Positions 20,301 through 27,760 of a stretch of DNA of 64,000 nt are shown one piece after another; position 1 is the stretch's first letter, and each line of letters opens with the position of its first letter. A program made the position numbers and the translations under genes. The notes under the pieces were generated by a model. It worked only from the letters and a program-made list of their open reading frames with translations. It was not told where the DNA came from and ran no database searches. This DNA comes from Symbiodinium natans (Eukaryota; Sar; Dinophyceae; Suessiales; Symbiodiniaceae). Where the stretch lies: contig CAJNDS010002194.1 in NCBI GenBank assembly GCA_905221605.1, positions 150,001 through 214,000 on the forward strand, written 5' to 3'.

Positions 20301-22940
20301 TACGGTGAAGGGTGGCCTGAAGGAGAGCCAACTGAGCCAAAGAACAGCCAAAAAACTGGTGACGAGGATGGGGACATCGGTGGCCCTCCAACTGATGAAG
20401 GTACAGTGGATGAGGTGCAGCAGGAGCGGGAGGATTCGGCCTTCCGTGCCCAGTACAACTATGGCAAAGGGACATCAAAAGGTGAGCCTACGCTGGGTGA
20501 AACGAAGAAACGGCTGTGTCTGTATTACAATCAAGGTGGTTGTAAATATGGGACTGCGTGCAGGTATCTCCACGACGATGACATGGCATTGGAAGGGACT
20601 TGGGAGCCTGGCAAATCTTGGGACAATGCTTCCAGGAAGGCACTAAGGGACGCGGGGTTCCACCATTGCTGTTTCGACTACTATCTCAAAGGGAGATGTC
20701 GTGTGCGATTTGGCTGCAAGTATTCTCACGAAGAGATGTCTGAAGACCGGCTGACCCAATTGAAGCATCTGGTGAATGTGGCGAACCATGTGTCATTTCA
20801 AAGGGGAAGAGGATTGGAGATTCCCGACAGGAACGCTTTTCAACCACCGGTAAGTGGGGGAGCAGAATCTTCGTCCTCCTCAGCACCAAAAGCGCTGCAA
20901 ATGACCAATGTGTCACAAAAAGATGGTGAAAAGGGTATTCTGGATGAAGAAGAGGCTGATGAACAAAAGAATTCGGTGGCTGAGTCCACTGGTACTCTGC
21001 TTCAAGATCCAGAGGAGCCAATTGAAAATTGGATGGCTCGCAATAACCACCTTTGGGTGTATACCCCTCATGTAAGTGAGGTGATGATTACTCTTGGTGT
21101 GAGCACCGTGTCGGACCTGCAGGAGTTCATCTTTGTGGAAGATCTGCTTGAAAAAGGGATCAACAAGGTGACAGCATGCAAAATCCTACGATTGGTGGGA
21201 GGCGTCCGATATCGACCGGAGGGACCGGAAAAAGCAGTTCCTTCCGATGCATCTGTACGGGTACAACAATCTTCTGGAAGCAAGGAAGCTGGAAGAGAGG
21301 CGGTGAGAACCCTCACTCAGATGCGTGAAGCTGAAGGCTCCGGTGCAAAAACGATGCCGAGAGGCTCCTATCGGGAGCTTTTTGATAAGGTCAAGTACCG
21401 TGACGCTTGGACGCTTGCGCAGAGGTCTCCACTGTGCGTACAGAAGCTGAAGTTGGTGGGAGTTGGAATGCCACCGGTGAACCCACCAACAAAAAAGTAT
21501 CGGTCAATATCAAACCCTGTGAAAAGGGGAAGGCCCTTGCTGGACAAAAAACAGGTGCGACAGGTGCCACGCTCTCGTTCACAGCGACGAGCGCAACCGG
21601 CGGAAGTGGTGGAGAAACCAAAACCACTGGAACTGAAGCCTCGTGGTGGGTTGTCGTATCGGTTCAGCAGAGCGTGGGCAGATGTGGTGGACGATGATGA
21701 TCAGGCGGAGGCTTTGGTTTCTTATGCCGCTTCCTCAAGCGATTCAAGCGAGGAAGAGACCAATGCTGTGCACCGCATGCGGGAAATCCTTTTGCAAGAA
21801 AGGGATTCACAGAGAACTGCGATTCGTGGCAATGTTCCGATGGGTGGTTCTTCCGGCCCCAATGACGGGCAGAAAAAATCGGTTCACCTTGGCGAAGAAC
21901 GCGACAAAGCGTCGCGGGGGGAGACCCGCCAAGAAGTGACTTCTCAAGTTTTTTCGCTACCACAACCTTCTCGTCGAACTGAACAGTCTCAAAAAAGAGC
22001 AAGGGATGGCTCAGTTATAGTTGGTTCGCTGGCGGTGGGCTCCACGGATGAGGTTTTACCTGGGCAAGGTGTTGCTGGACAGGTGAATGTATCTGAAGGC
22101 GCTCAAGTTCTTCCTGGGCAAGAAGTGGCTGGACAGGAGACGGCGCTGGAAGGAGCAGTGCAAATTCCTGGCGAGGAGACTGACCAAAACGAAGGAGAAG
22201 GTGGGAGCAATGAACTCCATGGTGATGGTGCGAAGACATTGGATGTTCGTCCGGTGAAGAATGTTCCTCAGCAATTGCTGGTTAAAGGTCTTCTGACTCG
22301 GATTTATTGGAAGGTTGCTGTCGGCAAGTTGCCTGTGGGGCACAAGGACTATCAGAAGGGATCCAATAAAATGGATCGAAACTTGGTTATTAGCATGTCA
22401 TCTGAAGGTGCAAGCGAACAGGATTTGAACCTGGCATTGGAAGATGACACTGATCAGAAAATGGATGATGGTGCATTGGTGGTCATGGCATATGACCCTG
22501 GTACACTGATTCAGTCGGCGACAACTATGTGGGTTATGCGTCGTGGGTTGGCAGATCGTGCTCTCTGGTCGGCAATAGCGACTGCGGCACAGAGAATATG
22601 TGCTGAAATGGTTCAAGTGGATGAACTGAATGCCCAGTTGAATACTGGGAGACTCCTTTTTGAAAGGAGAGATCAAGGACACTACGGTGATTTGCATCAT
22701 TCGTTCCATGAAGATCCGTGCTTGCCGGTGGTGGGAAATTATCCTCTTTCGGTGATGGGTGCACTGCTTTCTCCTGGCCTGGAAAAGGAATTCAGAAATA
22801 CTGAAAAGTTTGGAACTGCTATGGAGGCAATAGCCTATGATTGGAGTCGCAGTCCAGGCATGGAAGTTCATGTGGAACTTATGGCAAGGGTAGCCAGGTC
22901 GCTCCATTCCTTAGACTTGGAGGCCAAGGGACAGTGGTGA
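17313..22940 (+). CDS. Element 1 giant gag-like RNA-binding protein, N-terminal 1875 codons (frameshifted)
   Basis: Reads 1875 aa before a premature stop. The start is supported because element 2 has the same GAAGCA-ATG context after a leader of similar length. Visible domains: acidic N-terminal region; WW domain at about residues 218-250 (two Trp 22 residues apart, a YYY motif and a terminal LP); long acidic low-complexity region with VEEN-type repeats (~480-620); S1-like OB fold at ~665-735 (GLVRCINGYGAFLDHG); Trp-rich stretch ~745-790; three CCCH fingers at ~972-992, ~1067-1085 and ~1115-1138 (the first two are CX7CX5CX3H); SAM-like helical segment ~1239-1300. LPGQ/VAGQ repeats lie near 1590-1630. 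Together these suggest an RNA-binding, structural gag-type role, without enzymatic motifs. The frame continues as the ORF at 22841-25159 after a 4-bp deletion near 22890-22905 relative to element 2. I know no named homologue. Confidence 0.85.
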   Translation: MPSPKRWLQPSSDGGQNGGAGNGAAESLGERTVLEEVMPGAEEHLEEALVAEYSNVGINPNVDMVSNAEAEGRAVSVSPKPGEKRSWDATGGIDREMEVTVLRVLHKHGYQPSTSTSGRMIDQGSQTNLSGEVLQAARRPLNKIKGDPSASSLGGGSGYEQKGADSFEAAPTAEYAMGEEEILQMEAERLRQLSEEEDEMRQVSERDGFRKDEHLIEACDGTTWEWHFHEDGRQYYYCLDTQESKWTLPDVGEKVKSDNVVGSPSGNGLEVETELGPSSTTPTSESTKAIQGSVNSVGEKDFSSTIRDSGPRAGGDAPTSGSPDEEGISGNRADIAEAQHLDREEMEALSEGVAAVESVGPEEKMPNVEIGIVSAAEERVVDVVPVVQEDGPGDLDDEGKKLCITTEEVSSFGAENSAIQREKETSETAGDTVDRKDEAWSANEARVNAPDSTWSAEKARVEAHMVSRSADDCNNGAQVSVAADDGGSQVDALVQPEVSSEERNGEGYTGANEAAVVSNNGDSLLETMEPKEPAVEENVPTADDQSNSPVVEENLPAAEGLKKDSNGGSTPRKGEVLPSESSPEVDTERTVTDEAKPLAGKKEDPEPLEHKMDDLVGLTSEQDEQCDPKVEIKDVSGADDTEMVSEGHAKRVPRAGALESPGEHCYQEGDEIIGLVRCINGYGAFLDHGDINVLVPAEGNNVHQFKFGDTVNGTVKRVEDDGTIILDTFLVLEEDEEDSSSTLRKWKDSGWGTWWTGSWQTGQWYKGSDGQWDWKSEEQQSREWFAESKASSKEQEEAEQKQLYGEKIYQNLLEDETIDNDYVGKITGMLLSRPMDVIVECIADHAFLNIEARSAYNILLSDGWKPEETERAGLEETTTFSRKQYHNALYELARKKRRFSGPVVGEAVAILLSKGKDELWNELWLDTKRFLQELDGAIEEMSKRENRPIEAYMDPYQYKKAHTTPKTVSPGYSKLCKFFNQGRCRNGDGCSYEHRRYGEGWPEGEPTEPKNSQKTGDEDGDIGGPPTDEGTVDEVQQEREDSAFRAQYNYGKGTSKGEPTLGETKKRLCLYYNQGGCKYGTACRYLHDDDMALEGTWEPGKSWDNASRKALRDAGFHHCCFDYYLKGRCRVRFGCKYSHEEMSEDRLTQLKHLVNVANHVSFQRGRGLEIPDRNAFQPPVSGGAESSSSSAPKALQMTNVSQKDGEKGILDEEEADEQKNSVAESTGTLLQDPEEPIENWMARNNHLWVYTPHVSEVMITLGVSTVSDLQEFIFVEDLLEKGINKVTACKILRLVGGVRYRPEGPEKAVPSDASVRVQQSSGSKEAGREAVRTLTQMREAEGSGAKTMPRGSYRELFDKVKYRDAWTLAQRSPLCVQKLKLVGVGMPPVNPPTKKYRSISNPVKRGRPLLDKKQVRQVPRSRSQRRAQPAEVVEKPKPLELKPRGGLSYRFSRAWADVVDDDDQAEALVSYAASSSDSSEEETNAVHRMREILLQERDSQRTAIRGNVPMGGSSGPNDGQKKSVHLGEERDKASRGETRQEVTSQVFSLPQPSRRTEQSQKRARDGSVIVGSLAVGSTDEVLPGQGVAGQVNVSEGAQVLPGQEVAGQETALEGAVQIPGEETDQNEGEGGSNELHGDGAKTLDVRPVKNVPQQLLVKGLLTRIYWKVAVGKLPVGHKDYQKGSNKMDRNLVISMSSEGASEQDLNLALEDDTDQKMDDGALVVMAYDPGTLIQSATTMWVMRRGLADRALWSAIATAAQRICAEMVQVDELNAQLNTGRLLFERRDQGHYGDLHHSFHEDPCLPVVGNYPLSVMGALLSPGLEKEFRNTEKFGTAMEAIAYDWSRSPGMEVHVELMARVARSLHSLDLEAKGQW

Positions 22941-25159
22941 ATTCCGAATTTCTCTGGCAGCACGGGAGGGATCAAATGATGGAGTTCCTTCAGGCAGCGA
23001 CCTGCGCTGATCAATTGGAAGTTCTCTGGAGAAGAATGGACGACGATGCTGATGAGGAAGTGGATCCTACAGGAATGGTGCTGGAGATCCCCGATCAACA
23101 AGATGCGGTACTAGATCAAGGGAACAATGAATCCCTTATTCCCATTGAAGATGCTGGAGGTGAGACACTTGGTGACACTGGAAGGGATGGCAAAGCGCCA
23201 GAAGTCTCTCCGGAAGAGGAGACATCCAGTGGGTCGTCAAGACTGGCGGGCACAAGGATTTTCTTGTGGTCAGTGTACTCTCGCGTTGCTTCCAATTTCT
23301 CTACGCAGGACCGCACTACTGGGAAGATCTTTGACAGCACAAAGGGGTATCCTGGTGAAGGACCAAACAATGGTGACAATCCTTCCTCTAAGAGGAACTT
23401 ACCCTGGATCTCTGAAGACTACCTCGACGAAGTGGTGTCAAAAAAGATGGAAAGGTCTTCAGATATGGATGGGCTGGATGGGTTTGTTCCGGGAAGTGAG
23501 GGATCGTTGGAAAAGGTAGAGGTGGAGAATGTTACTGCCTCTAAAATTCTTATGGCTCTTTGGAAAAAGGGATATAGAGCTGGGTATAGGAGGTTGTGTC
23601 GTTTGAACGTATCTGGATGCAAGGTTGGAACAATGAAGCGTCCAATCAAAAGGGTGCAGAAGATCGGCACTAGGAAAGCCTTCATGAAGAAGTTCAATGT
23701 TTTTGGATCGTCTCAGCGTGGCTCAGGAGCTGGCGGAAAACCAATCATGAAGGTGGTAGGACCAAGGCCAGGTTTTCCAGCTGTACTCCAAGCATCAAAT
23801 ACTGATAGCACCTGGGGTGAAGGGAGCAGTTCTCAGGCACATGGCAATGTTCATGTAGAGCAGAATCGCCCTATGGACCGGTTCGAGGCGGAGCGCTTGG
23901 AGAAGAGGAAGAAAGGCTTCTGCTATTGGTTCAGTAAGGGAAAAGATCGCTGCAAATTTGGTGAAGACTGCAAATTCATCCATTCAGAAGATGATGTGGT
24001 GCTGCATTCGTATTGGTGCAAATACTATGTGGCGGGGAGACCCTGTTTCGCTGGAAAGACGTGTGCGTTCTCGCATGATGCAACTGGTGTGAGGTGCATT
24101 CAGTTTGCTCAGTCTGGGAAGTGTCGTTATGGTGACAGGTGTGTTTTTGAGCATGGTGATCCGCTGAATGAACAGAGGCCAAGGTCTCCGAGGACGCCCC
24201 CAAGGGATGGTCCAAGGAGAAGTTCTGGTGCAAAAGGTGGGGAAGAGGAGATCTCTCCTGAACAGTTCGATGATGGTGAGGAGTATTCCATGACTTATGA
24301 CGATGACACCAAAATGTCGGAACTGTTGATGGAAGCGATTTCATTTCTGTCGAATGGCAAAACAGATTTGGCTCGAGCAGAGGCGGACCCACTGTTCAAA
24401 CTCCTGAAGTTCAATGGAGATGCTGACCAGATGGATAGAGAATGGGTTTCGTGGACCACCGATATGTTGTCCGTGCTGGAACTTCACGAAGTAGTGAAGT
24501 CGTATGAGGTTTCGCTCGAGGAGGTGGAAGAATGGGTCAATGACCTGAGGATATGGTTCGAGCGAGCCAACGTGGAAGAAGAAAAAGATCCCAAAAGGGG
24601 CAAGAAGAGGTCCCTAGAAAGGGAGTCCAGCAAAGATATTCCTGCCGAAAAGGAGGTGGTTGAGACTTCTGAGACGGAGGTTGCCGTTGAGGAGGAGGCA
24701 AAAAAGGTTAAAAAGAAGAGGAAAACTGCAGTTATCGAAGATCCTTACACCCTCCTGGTTCCAAAGCCGAAGAAGATGCCGGCGACCATTGAGAAGAGTG
24801 GATCATCATCCAATGCGGCGGTTTCTGCAGGGGACAAAGCCTCGAAAATGCGCACAAAGTCAAACGTCGGTGGAAAGGCGAAGAAGAAGGAGAAAAGTCA
24901 GAGTCCCAAAAAGGGAGAAGTGGTGGTGGTGAAAGGTCCTGAGGAAAAGGATCGTCCTCCTGATGGGGATGCGCAAGCGTCTACAGCTGTGAATGCAGAG
25001 CTGGGTCAATCGTGCCAGGCGATTGAGGACGCAAAGAGAGAAGGATTGGTATCCTCAATTCAAAGGGGCGTACAGGATCCTGTCCTTACAGTTTCGGACC
25101 TGGAGTATATTCTGCTGCAACTTCACCTCAAGATTGCCAACAATCGGAAAAAGAAGTGA
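22841..25159 (+). CDS. Element 1 giant gag-like protein, C-terminal part
   Basis: A 772-codon frame that continues the preceding ORF in another phase. Homology to element 2 begins only at about 22895, so the ATG at 22841 is probably not a real start. It contains three CCCH zinc fingers at about residues 360-436: CX9CX5CX3H, then two CX8CX5CX3H, each ending in a short aromatic-rich motif. An acidic stretch follows, then a predicted helical region, a Lys/Arg-rich tail (about 585-700) with several KKxKK clusters resembling nuclear-localisation signals, and a terminal amphipathic helix ending in RKKK. No pol domain follows. With the 4-bp deletion discounted, start to stop spans 7851 nt, an exact 2617 codons including the stop, which supports one ancestral frame. 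Confidence 0.82.
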   Translation: MESQSRHGSSCGTYGKGSQVAPFLRLGGQGTVVNSEFLWQHGRDQMMEFLQAATCADQLEVLWRRMDDDADEEVDPTGMVLEIPDQQDAVLDQGNNESLIPIEDAGGETLGDTGRDGKAPEVSPEEETSSGSSRLAGTRIFLWSVYSRVASNFSTQDRTTGKIFDSTKGYPGEGPNNGDNPSSKRNLPWISEDYLDEVVSKKMERSSDMDGLDGFVPGSEGSLEKVEVENVTASKILMALWKKGYRAGYRRLCRLNVSGCKVGTMKRPIKRVQKIGTRKAFMKKFNVFGSSQRGSGAGGKPIMKVVGPRPGFPAVLQASNTDSTWGEGSSSQAHGNVHVEQNRPMDRFEAERLEKRKKGFCYWFSKGKDRCKFGEDCKFIHSEDDVVLHSYWCKYYVAGRPCFAGKTCAFSHDATGVRCIQFAQSGKCRYGDRCVFEHGDPLNEQRPRSPRTPPRDGPRRSSGAKGGEEEISPEQFDDGEEYSMTYDDDTKMSELLMEAISFLSNGKTDLARAEADPLFKLLKFNGDADQMDREWVSWTTDMLSVLELHEVVKSYEVSLEEVEEWVNDLRIWFERANVEEEKDPKRGKKRSLERESSKDIPAEKEVVETSETEVAVEEEAKKVKKKRKTAVIEDPYTLLVPKPKKMPATIEKSGSSSNAAVSAGDKASKMRTKSNVGGKAKKKEKSQSPKKGEVVVVKGPEEKDRPPDGDAQASTAVNAELGQSCQAIEDAKREGLVSSIQRGVQDPVLTVSDLEYILLQLHLKIANNRKKK

Positions 25160-25502
25160 TTGGATGGTATGGATGAAGGGATGGTTTTTCTCTTTCTGGA
25201 GACAGGTGCGCTGGAACAGCCAATGTGCTGACAAATGTGGTGGTTACTATTAAGGGTATGGAAATCCCTGATAGTAGAAGTCAGTAGCTTTTCGCGTAGC
25301 GAAGACCACGGTTTGTGGTGAAGAAGGCCAAGGAGTCTTCAGTGATGAGAGGATCATGGTGAAAAAAGATTCTCTATGGTTAGTGGATTTAGCCAATGTG
25401 CTATAATTTCGTCCTGGTAGACGTAAAACCATATTGTGCATTTCAAGCAGCTGGCTGCTGCCCTAATGGCAGTTTTTGGCCAAAGATCTGCACCTCCAAT
25501 GT
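25160..25502 (+). other. 3' untranslated region of element 1
   Basis: About 340 bp between the stop codon and the hairpin. It has no long sense ORF but is strongly similar to the corresponding part of element 2 (47885-48231), with blocks such as CCTGATAGTAGA and GCGTAGCGAAGACCACGG shared. Conservation of non-coding sequence between two copies with divergent LTRs suggests a cis function such as packaging or strand transfer, or simply recent common origin. Short antisense ORFs here are not co-linear between copies. Confidence 0.7.
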
Positions 25503-25522
25503 GTCCTAGGAAATCCTAGGAC
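25503..25522 (+). promoter_or_regulatory. Conserved hairpin before the polypurine tract, element 1
   Basis: Perfect 8-bp inverted repeat GTCCTAGG / CCTAGGAC with a 4-base AAAT loop. The identical sequence lies at the same position in element 2. It overlaps the start of the polypurine tract. Confidence 0.75.
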
Positions 25523-25530
25523 AGGGGGAG
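25521..25530 (+). promoter_or_regulatory. Polypurine tract of element 1
   Basis: ACAGGGGGAG lies directly before the 3' LTR. This is the expected position of the plus-strand primer in LTR retrotransposons, and it is identical in element 2. Confidence 0.85.
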
Positions 25531-25817
25531 TGCGGAGCTGCAACTGGTATTGTAGAAAAGAGTTAGTGTTGAGAGTTGGAAGGGTTAATGAACCCGGAAA
25601 ACATGTTTGGCTCAAGATGGGCTTGAACAGAAAGCCACAAGTTCAAAAAGTAGTGCCTGGGTTCTTAGGGTTTGGTAAGGGTGTGGATTCCTTCCCCCTT
25701 TCCTTCCCCCCTGGGTTGCTCTTATCCGTGTTCTCGTTTGTTTCTTGGTTCGATCTGGGGAATATAGGTTCAGGGCGATTAGGGGAGTTGGTTTCCTTCC
25801 CTGGTTGTCCCCCCGTA
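25531..25817 (+). repeat. 3' LTR of element 1
   Basis: 287-bp copy of the 5' LTR with one fewer A in the run near 25597-25601; otherwise no difference was seen by eye. It begins directly after the polypurine tract and is followed by CCCTA, the target duplication, which here leads into a degenerate non-telomeric sequence. Confidence 0.93.
25594..25616 (+). other. Spliced-leader-like segment in 3' LTR, element 1
   Basis: Same segment as in the 5' LTR with one fewer A. It ends TTTGGCTCAAG and is followed by ATGG. Confidence 0.5.
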
Positions 25818-25822
25818 CCCTA
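25818..25822. repeat. Target-site duplication CCCTA, right side of element 1
   Basis: CCCTA follows the 3' LTR and matches 16953-16957. The sequence then reads AAGTCTTTGC, so the telomere-like array stops at or just beyond the insertion. Confidence 0.85.
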
Positions 25823-26027
25823 AAGTCTTTGCTGAGGGCTCGCTACCAACACTTGAGAGCCCGAAGCCGTCCGAGCTTCGCGAGCGACCTGAGAGCACTG
25901 AACGTGCAGCCCAGGTAAAGCTGGGGCTGCTGGACGCTCCAAGGCAAGGTAAGGCCCACACTGGCCGTCAAGGCGGTCGAGCCTTTGAGTGTCAAAGGTA
26001 AAGACCCTAAACCCAAGACCTTTTGCT
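25823..26027. other. Unique sequence right of element 1
   Basis: About 200 bp without repeat arrays or recognisable gene, leading into the minisatellite at 26028. Confidence 0.6.
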
Positions 26028-26860
26028 GGTGCAACCTGGCCCCCCCCCAAGGACCGTTGCTGGTGCAACCTGGCCCCCCCCCAAGGACCGTTGCTCGTGC
26101 AACCCGGCCCCCCCACCAGATTTGCTGGTGCAACCTTGGGGCCCCCCCCTCAAGACCATTGCCAGGCTCAGACCGCCCCGGAACCTTTGCGGGGCTTGCT
26201 TTTCCCGGACCATTTCCGACCGTTTTTCCCTTTTCCGGACCAAAACTGAGCAATTTGGGCTTCCCAGACCATTTCTTGGGCTTCTCCCAGCTTTTCTCCC
26301 AGACCAGTTCGGAGCTTTGATTTTTGAGCCTCTTTGGCCTTCTGCCAGCTTTTTTGGGCTTGGCTCAGACCCTTTCTGAGCATTTCTGAGCTCCAGACCA
26401 TTCCTCAGCCTTTTGGGCTTCTCCCAGACCATTTCTGAGCTTTTTTTCTGCTCTTCCCGACCATTTCTGAGCTTTGTTGGGCTTCGTGCAACCCGGGCCC
26501 CCACCAAAAAATTGCTGGTGCAACCGGGCCCCCCTCAAGGACCGTTGCCGGGCTCAGACCGCCCCCTGAGCCTTTTTCAAGCCATTTCTTAGCTTGCTTC
26601 TCCCCGACCGTTTCGAGCCTTTTTGGGCTCCCCAGACCATTTTTGAGCCTTGGGCTCTTTCTGGGCCTTCTCCCAGACCATTCCTGAGCCTTTTCTGGGC
26701 TCCTCCCGAACCATTTCTGGGCTTTTTGGGCTCCTCCATCTTAGGTTTTTGGGCTTCCCCCTGACCATTTCTCCGCGTTTTTGGGCTCCCCCCAGACCAT
26801 TCCTGAGCCTCCTCACCCATTTCTGAGCCTTTTTGGTGCTTCTTTGGCAGAAGCTCCCAG
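26028..26860. repeat. Compound minisatellite with higher-order duplication
   Basis: About four ~36-bp units with GCTGGTGCAACC and a C-run (26028-26155), then many irregular units containing CCCAGACCATTTCTGAGC. The first block type returns at 26482-26560 with the same GGCTCAGACCGCCCC junction, so a block of about 390 bp is repeated. Long ORFs here are repeat artefacts. Confidence 0.85.
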
Positions 26861-27054
26861 GCCATTGAGGAACCTTTTGGGCTCTCCCAAAGGGAAAACT
26901 TGCAAACATTACTTTTGTGTTCACAACAAAGCTTCTCCAAGCCCCCCTCACAAAGGCTTTCGGTAACCTCCAGAAGCATGGGAGGCTCTGGACGCTTCCA
27001 GGAGCTTTGAAAGCTTTGGCAGCCTCCAAAAGCTTCGAAAGCCCAAATTCTGAC

Positions 27055-27760
27055 GAGGGAGAGTCGTATCGGGACGCTGGCCCGGTCGAGGGGCATCGCT
27101 ACCCCTTGGGTAACCCAAACCAATCAGCCACCCCACGACATTTTCACAGCCTTGTCTTGGTCAAGGGAGATCGTATCGGGACGCTGGCCCGGTCGAGGGG
27201 CAGCGCTACCCCTTCGGTAACCCAAACCAATCAGCCACCCCAGGACATTTTCACAGCCTTGTCTTGGTCAAGGGAGATCGTATCGGGACGCTGGCCCGGT
27301 CGAGGGGCAGCGCTACCCCTTCGGTAACCCAAACCAATCAGCCACCCACGACATTTTCACAGCCTTGTCTTGGTCAAGGGAGATCGTATCGGGACGCTGG
27401 CCCGGTCGAGGGGCAGCGCTACCCCTTCGGTAACCCAAACCAATCATCCACCCCCACGACCTTTTCACAGCCTTGTCTTGGTCAAGGGAGAGTCGTATCG
27501 GATGCTGGCCCGGTCGAGGGGCAGCGCTCTTCGGTAACCCAAACCAATCAGCCACCCCCACGACCTTTTCTTGGTCATCGGAGAGTCGTATCGGGACGCT
27601 GGCCCGGTCGAGGGGCAGCGCTAACCCCAACTGCTTTGTGTCGATGGTTTCCGCGCTGGCAAACGAGGATCGCAGACAAGGGATGCCAAACGCCCGCAAA
27701 GAAGCACGTCGGGACGCTGGCCAGGTCGAGGGGCAACGGTACCCCTACGGTAACCCAAAC
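27055..27760 (+). repeat. ~107-bp minisatellite
   Basis: Units containing CGTATCGGGACGCTGGCCCG at 27065, 27172, 27279, 27385, 27494 and 27587 (spacings 107, 107, 106, 109, 93), with a degenerate copy near 27704. Each also has GGTAACCCAAACCAATCA. The unit length is not a multiple of three and it reads open in several frames, so coding is unlikely. Confidence 0.93.

Larger units (their letters stand above)
16958..25817 (+). mobile_element. Element 1: complete gag-only LTR retrotransposon
   Basis: An 8.86-kb unit bounded by 288-bp and 287-bp direct repeats that differ, as read, by one A in a homopolymer. The unit starts TGCGGAG and ends CCCCCGTA. It is flanked by a 5-bp duplication CCCTA (16953-16957 and 25818-25822). 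In order it contains the 5' LTR, a Met-tRNA-type primer-binding site, a 67-nt leader, one very long reading frame now split by a frameshift, a ~360-bp 3' untranslated region, a hairpin, a polypurine tract and the 3' LTR. No reverse transcriptase (YxDD), integrase, RNase H or DSG/DTG protease motif is visible in its reading frames, so it should depend on enzymes from another element. The half-tRNA primer site argues for a Ty1/copia-type relationship (inference). It sits inside a CCCTAAA array. Near-identical LTRs indicate recent insertion. The closest named class is the gag-containing, pol-lacking TR-GAG type known from plants. Confidence 0.92.
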
